From contig JAYOMI010000006.1 in NCBI GenBank assembly GCA_038120765.1, positions 1 to 64,000 on the forward strand: a DNA stretch of 64,000 nt. The letters run 5' to 3'. A program made the position numbers and the translations under genes. The notes beneath the pieces are model-generated. The model was given only the letters and a program-made list of their open reading frames with translations. It made no database searches and had not been told where the DNA came from. Below are positions 59,115 to 64,000 of the stretch, piece after piece. The number at the start of each line of letters is the position of its first letter. Positions within the stretch are counted from its first letter, which is position 1. The DNA is from CAXBCP01 sp038120765. Lineage in GTDB: Bacteria; Pseudomonadota; Alphaproteobacteria; MPNO01; UBA830.

Positions 59115-60689
59115 TTACGGGACGACCCGGTTTGCGGGGATTTTCAGGATCACCGTGGTACCGATACCCTCGATACTTTCAAGGTCGATGGTCGTATTGT
59201 GCAATTTCGCGATTGAGTTTGCCATCGTAAGGCCAAGGCCTACGCCCTCAAATCGTCTCGAACGTGCGCCATCCGCCTGTCGGAAGGGTTTCAGAACCTC
59301 GAGCAATACATCTTCCGCTATGCCGGCTCCGGTATCTTTGCACCGGATCTCGATGCCGCCGTCTTTCAAGACGCGGGCGGCTACCCATACTTTGCTGCCA
59401 CGACTTCCGAACTTGATCGCGTTGTCGAGGATGCAATGCATGATCCGCGACAGCCCGTTCCGGTCAAACAATACCGGCGGTAGATCCGGCATGATCATGG
59501 GCTTCAGAGATATTCCCTCTGCCTCTGCAGCCGCTTTGAATGCCTCTACGTTTGACGATATCACGCGGTCCAGCGAGAGGATTTCCTGATGCATCTCCGC
59601 ACTGCCCGATTCAAGCTGAGACATGTAGAGAATAGAATTAATAATTTCGAGCAGTTGCGTTCCGCTCGAATGGATTTCGCCTGCAAACTCGGGATATTCC
59701 GGTGATCCCATGGGACCCATCCGTTCGTCTTTCAGAATCTCCGAGAACCCGATGACTGAATTAAGGGGAGTCCGCAGTTCATGGCCGACATTCGCAATCA
59801 ATTCACCCTGTGCCCGATTGGCACGTTCGGCTTCTGCTTTGGCCGCTGCAAGTTCCAGGTTCCGAATCTCTGCATCAGCGGCAAGTTTCCGTGTCTGTTC
59901 TATCCGGGCCTGTGTTTCACGGAGCAGCAACCAGATCAGGACCAAACCAGCCAGGGTAAATATACCGATATAAAATGCAGACCTGCGCATATCCGGCAGG
60001 AAAGAGGTGCCGACGTTGGCCAACGGCAGGGTAATCTGCTGAACGCCCCGAATATCGCCGACTTTCCAGTCCGTCCGTGGGCTCAGCGGGTGAGAATTGT
60101 GACAGGCGACACAGGTCTCTCCCATGATCACCGGATACGCTATTCTAACGGAACGTTGTCCTTTGTAGTTCTCGTAACGGACAAATTTCTCCGTGGATTT
60201 TGAACTCAGTATTCGAAGGGCTTCGATCTCGAACTTCTCGAGTACACGTGTGCTTCGCCATGGGAATGGCTGGTTACTGTAAAAATTGAATGAAAATGCG
60301 CTGTTTGATTCGCGTAATTCGTTCGCGAGCTCGATCGTCAGCGTGGCGGGGAACGGAATCGTCGTCTCTGACGCCTTATAGTCGTGAGAAACGGTCGCCC
60401 CGGCTTTCTGCGCTCTCGGAACGACATGGCGGGAATAGAAACTCCGCATCGCCGAAACCGACTGGGAGTATGCCTCTGCCGCCTTCAGCGCCGTGGTTTC
60501 CCTGATGTCTTTAGAGTGATGCCAGGACAGCACAGTCAAAGAAAGTGTGCATATGGCGGCATATAGCGAAAACACCAAAAAAGGTTTGCGTACCAGAAAG
60601 TCTGTCAGCACCGACATTCTGCTATCAGTCTTGTCGCGCATCGCCATGGTGTATCCGATGGAGTCCGATTCAATTCCTCCGAGTATCAT
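59115..60689 (-). CDS. Membrane histidine kinase with a heme-motif Tll0287/DUF3365-like sensor
   Basis: Sensor kinase of up to 524 residues. TM1 near 35-55, then a ~180-residue extracytoplasmic domain of the Tll0287/DUF3365 type with a CxxCH motif (ETCVACHNSHP, C193-C196-H197), expected to bind c-type heme. TM2 near 238-257, then coiled coil. HisKA with phospho-acceptor H303 in NVGHELRTPLNSVIGFSEIL; HATPase with N box HCILDNAIKFGS, DTGAGIAED and GVGLGLTMANSIAKLHN. No response regulator gene adjoins it. Probable redox or gas (NO/O2) sensor. The start could be 60689 or internal ATGs to 60647. Divergent from the ammonium transporter gene. Confidence 0.88.
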   Translation of the reverse strand: MILGGIESDSIGYTMAMRDKTDSRMSVLTDFLVRKPFLVFSLYAAICTLSLTVLSWHHSKDIRETTALKAAEAYSQSVSAMRSFYSRHVVPRAQKAGATVSHDYKASETTIPFPATLTIELANELRESNSAFSFNFYSNQPFPWRSTRVLEKFEIEALRILSSKSTEKFVRYENYKGQRSVRIAYPVIMGETCVACHNSHPLSPRTDWKVGDIRGVQQITLPLANVGTSFLPDMRRSAFYIGIFTLAGLVLIWLLLRETQARIEQTRKLAADAEIRNLELAAAKAEAERANRAQGELIANVGHELRTPLNSVIGFSEILKDERMGPMGSPEYPEFAGEIHSSGTQLLEIINSILYMSQLESGSAEMHQEILSLDRVISSNVEAFKAAAEAEGISLKPMIMPDLPPVLFDRNGLSRIMHCILDNAIKFGSRGSKVWVAARVLKDGGIEIRCKDTGAGIAEDVLLEVLKPFRQADGARSRRFEGVGLGLTMANSIAKLHNTTIDLESIEGIGTTVILKIPANRVVP

Positions 60690-60901
60690 TCTATGCCCTG
60701 AAAAAAGGCTTAAAATGACCTTCGCTACTAGAAAAAACGTTAGTCTTCAGCCATTATCCGCACCGATGGCGCAATAATAAATTCGTCGAATTTCTACCAT
60801 CTCAGCCGCGAGGCCGGGTGTGTGGCGCACCCAGGTGGTCAATTCGACAGGCGGGAACCCGGCTGCATCTAATGTATGCTGGCTTGTTCCGGAGGTTACT
60901 G

Positions 60902-62215
60902 ATGGCAAAATCATTCTTTACCGCTGCTTCCGCGGCGTTTTTCGCGATTGTTCTATTTTTCATTGCACCCCAGGCCGCATTCGCTCAGGACGCAACGCTC
61001 AATAGTGGTGATACCGGCTGGATCCTGACGGCGACGGCGCTGGTCCTGTTTATGACACTTCCCGGGCTGGCCCTGTTTTATGGCGGACTCGTCCACGCCA
61101 AGAACCTGCTCTCGGTATTGATGCAGTGTTTTGCGGTCGCCTGTCTAATGTCGATCCTCTGGTTCGTGGTCGTCTATAGCTTGGCATTCGGTGACGGCGG
61201 TTCGGCCAATGCCCTGATAGGTGGCCTGGACAAGGCGTTCCTTTCCGGGGTTATGGTCGGGACATTATCCGGCACTATTCCGGAATCCGTCTTTTTGATG
61301 TTTCAGATGACATTCGCAATCATTACCCCGGCGCTCATTGTGGGCGCATATGTGGAGCGGATAAAATTCAGCGCCGTGCTTATTTTCAGCGGCGTCTGGA
61401 TCATTTTTGTGTACGGCCCGGTATGTCATTGGGTCTGGGGCGGCGGTTGGCTTGCTGACCTGGGGGTCAAAGACTTTGCGGGCGGCCTGGTCGTTCACGT
61501 CACGGCCGGCGTCTCGGCACTGGTAATTGCAAAAATGCTCGGCGGTCGTCGAGGGTATCCAACGGATGTCACGCCCCCGCATCACCCTGGCCTGACGATG
61601 ATCGGTGCGGCAATGCTCTGGGTCGGCTGGTTCGGGTTCAATGCCGGGTCGGCCCTCGCAGCCGATGGGTCGGCGGGTATGGCCATGGTGGTGACACATA
61701 TATCGGCGGCGACCGCGTCCCTGGTCTGGATGTCGATTGAGTGGATCAAGCACGGAAAACCGAGCCTTATCGGGATCGTGACCGGGATGGTCGCCGGTCT
61801 CGCTACCATCACGCCGGGTGCCGGATTTGTCGGCCCTGCCGGCGCGTTGGTCTTTGGTATTGTCGCCGGTCTGGTGTGTTACTGGTGTGTCGGTTTCATC
61901 AAGACAAAGATCCAGATCGACGATTCTCTTGATGTGTTTGCAGTCCATGGCGTCGGTGGCGCGCTGGGTATTATGCTGACATCCTTCTTTGGTGCCGAGG
62001 CGCTCGGTGGACTGGGGCTTGGCGAAGGCATGACGATGACCAAACAGTTCGGCGTCCAGGCCCTCGGTATTTCCGTCGTTGCTCTCTGGTCACTGGTTAT
62101 CAGCTGGATCATCGTGAAGTTCATCCAGAAAACCACTGGATTGCGCGTACATGAAGAGGACGAGATCGAGGGGCTCGATATCACGTCCCACGGCGAGCGG
62201 ATCCACAATAACTGA
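60902..62215 (+). CDS. amt: Ammonium transporter
   Basis: Amt/Rh channel for ammonium uptake, 437 residues from ATG 60902 (GGAGG upstream; the longer frame to 60818 has no such signal). N-terminal signal sequence AFFAIVLFFIAPQAAFAQD, then GLALFYGGLVHAKNLLSVLMQ. The twin pore histidines are in DFAGGLVVHVTAG and VHGVGGALG. 11 TM segments follow the cleaved signal. In most bacteria glnK (PII) precedes amtB in one operon; here no glnK is present on either side. I saw no convincing sigma-54 promoter upstream. Confidence 0.96.
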   Translation: MAKSFFTAASAAFFAIVLFFIAPQAAFAQDATLNSGDTGWILTATALVLFMTLPGLALFYGGLVHAKNLLSVLMQCFAVACLMSILWFVVVYSLAFGDGGSANALIGGLDKAFLSGVMVGTLSGTIPESVFLMFQMTFAIITPALIVGAYVERIKFSAVLIFSGVWIIFVYGPVCHWVWGGGWLADLGVKDFAGGLVVHVTAGVSALVIAKMLGGRRGYPTDVTPPHHPGLTMIGAAMLWVGWFGFNAGSALAADGSAGMAMVVTHISAATASLVWMSIEWIKHGKPSLIGIVTGMVAGLATITPGAGFVGPAGALVFGIVAGLVCYWCVGFIKTKIQIDDSLDVFAVHGVGGALGIMLTSFFGAEALGGLGLGEGMTMTKQFGVQALGISVVALWSLVISWIIVKFIQKTTGLRVHEEDEIEGLDITSHGERIHNN

Positions 62216-62223
62216 CGTCAAAC

Positions 62224-62275
62224 AGCCCGCCCGGCGGGCTATATCAGGGGCGGTGATACGATATCGCCGCCCCTG
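62224..62275. terminator. Tandem hairpins between convergent amt and rppH
   Basis: AGCCCGC-CCG-GCGGGCT (62224-62240) followed by CAGGGGCGG...CCGCCCCTG (62245-62253 with 62267-62275). Symmetric and between convergent genes, so it could stop transcription from both sides; no clear T tract. Confidence 0.6.
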
Positions 62276-62287
62276 GATCACCGGACC

Positions 62288-62773
62288 TTAGTTGTTTGGC
62301 CTGATATAGGGCGCAAATTCCGCAAGAACCTCGGCATAGAGGTCGCGCTTGAAGTCTATGATTTCTGACAGCAGCGTGGCCGGGTCCGTCCATTTCCATT
62401 GGCCGAATTCCGGGTGCTCCGTCTGGATGTTGATATCTTCCAGGCCACCTGTGAAGCGGAGCGCAGACCAGAGCTGAGCCTGCCCGCGAAAGCGGCCACC
62501 CCAGGACTTTGCCGCCAGCGCTGGCGGTAGGTCGTAAGCTCGCCAGATGTTACTGATGGTCAGCAGTTCCGCTGTTTCTATGCCTGTTTCCTCTTTGAGC
62601 TCACGAAAAATGGCATCTCTAACGGTCTCGCCTTCATCGATTCCGCCCTGTGGCATTTGCCAGGCACCGGGCGTATCGATCCGTTCGCCTACGAAGATCG
62701 CGCCGGCATGGTCAAGCAAAAGAATGCCGACGCAGGGTCGGTATCCTGCGGGTGGTGCCGAATCGATAGTCAT
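62288..62773 (-). CDS. rppH: RNA pyrophosphohydrolase
   Basis: Nudix hydrolase that removes pyrophosphate from 5'-triphosphate mRNA ends and so starts decay; also hydrolyses diadenosine polyphosphates. The Nudix box GGIDEGETVRDAIFRELKEE...GIE at 43-65 is complete. PCVGILLLDHAGAIFVGERID and AWQMPQGGI match RppH/IalA. 161 residues. The ATG overlaps the TGA of the upstream polysaccharide deacetylase gene by four bases. Confidence 0.95.
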   Translation of the reverse strand: MTIDSAPPAGYRPCVGILLLDHAGAIFVGERIDTPGAWQMPQGGIDEGETVRDAIFRELKEETGIETAELLTISNIWRAYDLPPALAAKSWGGRFRGQAQLWSALRFTGGLEDINIQTEHPEFGQWKWTDPATLLSEIIDFKRDLYAEVLAEFAPYIRPNN

Positions 62774-64000
62774 TGAGCCGCCTGCGGTGCTGAGGGTGTC
62801 TGCGTCAGGGCGGAGACGGGCGCGATCGCGATCCCGCGGGCTTCAAGTTGCCGCACCCAGTTTGCAATTCGTTCCAACGATACCGGGTAGGGTGACGCTA
62901 TTCCAATGGCCCGACGTTCCCGCTTGGCGCGCTGCTCCAGCTCTGCGAACCGCCGGTCTATTTCGGTCCGTGAAGCGCGTTCGTCCAATGTCAGGGTTGC
63001 TTTGGCCGACACAAGGTTCAGCTTCGCCGCCACCGAAGGGGATACGCTCCGCGGAGAACTGTTGCTGTCGAGATATAGCAGTCCCCGGTTTTTGATCGCT
63101 TCCAGGACCGGAGTCATGTGAACCCGCGATGTCGTGAACTGAGATCCCAAAAAGTCTACGACGCCGACATAACCGGTGCCGCGGCTGAGACTCCAAAACA
63201 ATCGATCGAGATTTCCCTGAGCATTCAGCGATGTCAGCAGTGTCTGAGGGCCGGGATCGTATGCCGGATAATTCGTGGGCTCCATCGGTACGTTGATAAG
63301 AACTTCGTGGCCGGCGGCACGTGCGAGCCGTATCCACTCATCCAGGCGGCGAGAATAGGGCGCGAAGGCCAGCGTGACGCTGCCTGATAATCCCTGTATC
63401 GCCGATTCGGTCGCCGCTGCGGAGAGGCCGAGGCCGGTCACGACGATAGCAACCCGCGGGCGCCTGTCAGCGGTATTGAACGGTTTCGCATAGATCTGGC
63501 GTGGTAAACGTCCGTCATCCCCTACGCGCGGCAACGGGCCGAGCGAGGTCATCTGCACCAGGGCGGGGTCGGGCGACGGCACGAGCGGCGCATCCGGCGC
63601 AACGCGGGGCAATTTCTTGGGCACGATTGCGGTCGTCGCCTTGGAAGGGGGTGACGGTTCGCGCTTCGCTGGCGGGTCGGCTGCTGTCGTCTCCGGTTGG
63701 GGCGCGATTCCAGGCGGTGTCGGAGAGGGGGAGGGGATTGCCGTCGTTCCCTCGGAATGTTCCGCAGGTGCCGGGTTCTGTGCGTCATCTTTATGCGGAG
63801 GCGAGGTCCTGGAGGGCGCCTCTACGCTGTGCACCGGCACCTCGACGGGGGCGGCGGCGTCCGTCTGGGGGGCTGTGGCTGTTCCGGGCGCGGGAGCAGC
63901 GCCGTCCGGCGCGGCGTCTGCAGTGTCTGCAGCACCGGCAGCGTCCGGGGCGGGTGAATCGTTTTCGGTCTTGTATCCTGCGGCGGGAGAACCGGTCTCT
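62770..64000 (-). CDS. Divergent polysaccharide deacetylase family protein (5' end outside window)
   Basis: The frame is open to the window edge with no stop, so the start lies beyond 64000 and the gene is partial. The C-terminal ~230 residues form a divergent polysaccharide-deacetylase (YibQ-like) domain: RPRVAIVVTGLGLSAAATESAI, ALAFAPYSRRLDEWI-like, GHEVLINVPMEPTNYPAYDPGP, GYVGVVDFLGSQFTTSR and GIASPYPVSLERIANWV. The visible N-terminal part (~170 residues) is a Pro/Ala/Thr-rich low-complexity linker, as in periplasmic or cell-wall-spanning proteins. It usually lies downstream of the ctpA peptidase gene and upstream of rppH, and the rppH overlap (ATGA) fits. Enzymatic activity is unproven for the family. 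Confidence 0.88.
   Translation of the reverse strand, partial: ETGSPAAGYKTENDSPAPDAAGAADTADAAPDGAAPAPGTATAPQTDAAAPVEVPVHSVEAPSRTSPPHKDDAQNPAPAEHSEGTTAIPSPSPTPPGIAPQPETTAADPPAKREPSPPSKATTAIVPKKLPRVAPDAPLVPSPDPALVQMTSLGPLPRVGDDGRLPRQIYAKPFNTADRRPRVAIVVTGLGLSAAATESAIQGLSGSVTLAFAPYSRRLDEWIRLARAAGHEVLINVPMEPTNYPAYDPGPQTLLTSLNAQGNLDRLFWSLSRGTGYVGVVDFLGSQFTTSRVHMTPVLEAIKNRGLLYLDSNSSPRSVSPSVAAKLNLVSAKATLTLDERASRTEIDRRFAELEQRAKRERRAIGIASPYPVSLERIANWVRQLEARGIAIAPVSALTQTPSAPQAAQ

Noticed and set aside
60690..60901. Sigma-54 promoter in front of amt
   Set aside because: No TGGCAC-N5-TTGC match; the nearest TGGCGC words lack the -12 element.

Overview
The window is GC-rich bacterial DNA from an alphaproteobacterium. 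This rests on the gene order dapF-mtaB-ftsY, ffh-rpsP-rimM-trmD-rplS, leuCDB-asd, sdhCDAB-zapE-mdh-sucCDAB-lpd and xerC-DUF484-fsa/priA-atpHAGDC, on alphaproteobacterial-style proteins, and on a textbook CtrA site in front of sucC. The exact order or family is not certain; a Rhodospirillales-like lineage is plausible. Four runs of exactly ten N show that it is a draft or metagenome-derived scaffold. At one of them (16284-16293) two contig ends both carry the rimM end and the trmD start, in slightly different versions.

Layout. 1-163: stub of an exosortase-associated glycosyltransferase. 382-9.7 kb: gentisate dioxygenase, pyrE, an orphan CoxL-type molybdenum hydroxylase subunit, the dapF-mtaB-ftsY operon, a DOPA-dioxygenase-like protein and an amidohydrolase. 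9.5-13.4 kb: a small secreted protein, a phosphatase-fold protein whose metal motifs are all substituted, and a Cache/HAMP chemoreceptor. 13.5-21.0 kb: SRP protein, ribosome-maturation genes and leucine biosynthesis, with a perfect 16-bp parS between ffh and rpsP and a rimM gene that seems to start at ACG. 21.0-26.6 kb: an accessory cassette (TAXI-TRAP transporter, LysR regulator, TauD-type dioxygenase) inserted between leuB and asd. A 957-nt gene-free stretch between asd and sdhC holds a dense array of stem-loops, best read as a structured RNA on the minus strand, and a cluster of DnaA boxes. 28.7-44.5 kb: the TCA-cycle block (succinate dehydrogenase, malate dehydrogenase, succinyl-CoA synthetase, 2-oxoglutarate dehydrogenase E1/E2/E3), interrupted on the other strand by a glutathionylspermidine synthetase gene with an in-frame stop. 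44.5-50.8 kb: MFS exporter, xerC, DUF484, fructose-6-phosphate aldolase/transaldolase, priA. 50.8-53.8 kb: an Anbu-proteasome/transglutaminase locus whose ATP-grasp and alpha-E genes have collapsed into one interrupted remnant. 54.0-58.9 kb: F1 ATP synthase. 59.1-64 kb: a heme-motif sensor kinase, ammonium transporter, rppH and a divergent polysaccharide deacetylase running off the window.

How it works together: the core is housekeeping (protein targeting, ribosome assembly, leucine and lysine/threonine precursors, TCA cycle, ATP synthase). Around it sit accessory genes for aromatic and organic-acid use, several of them interrupted. The parS site and the DnaA-box cluster 13 kb apart suggest a position near the replication origin, but no parAB or dnaA is in the window and this remains inference. 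No rRNA, tRNA, CRISPR array or insertion sequence was seen.
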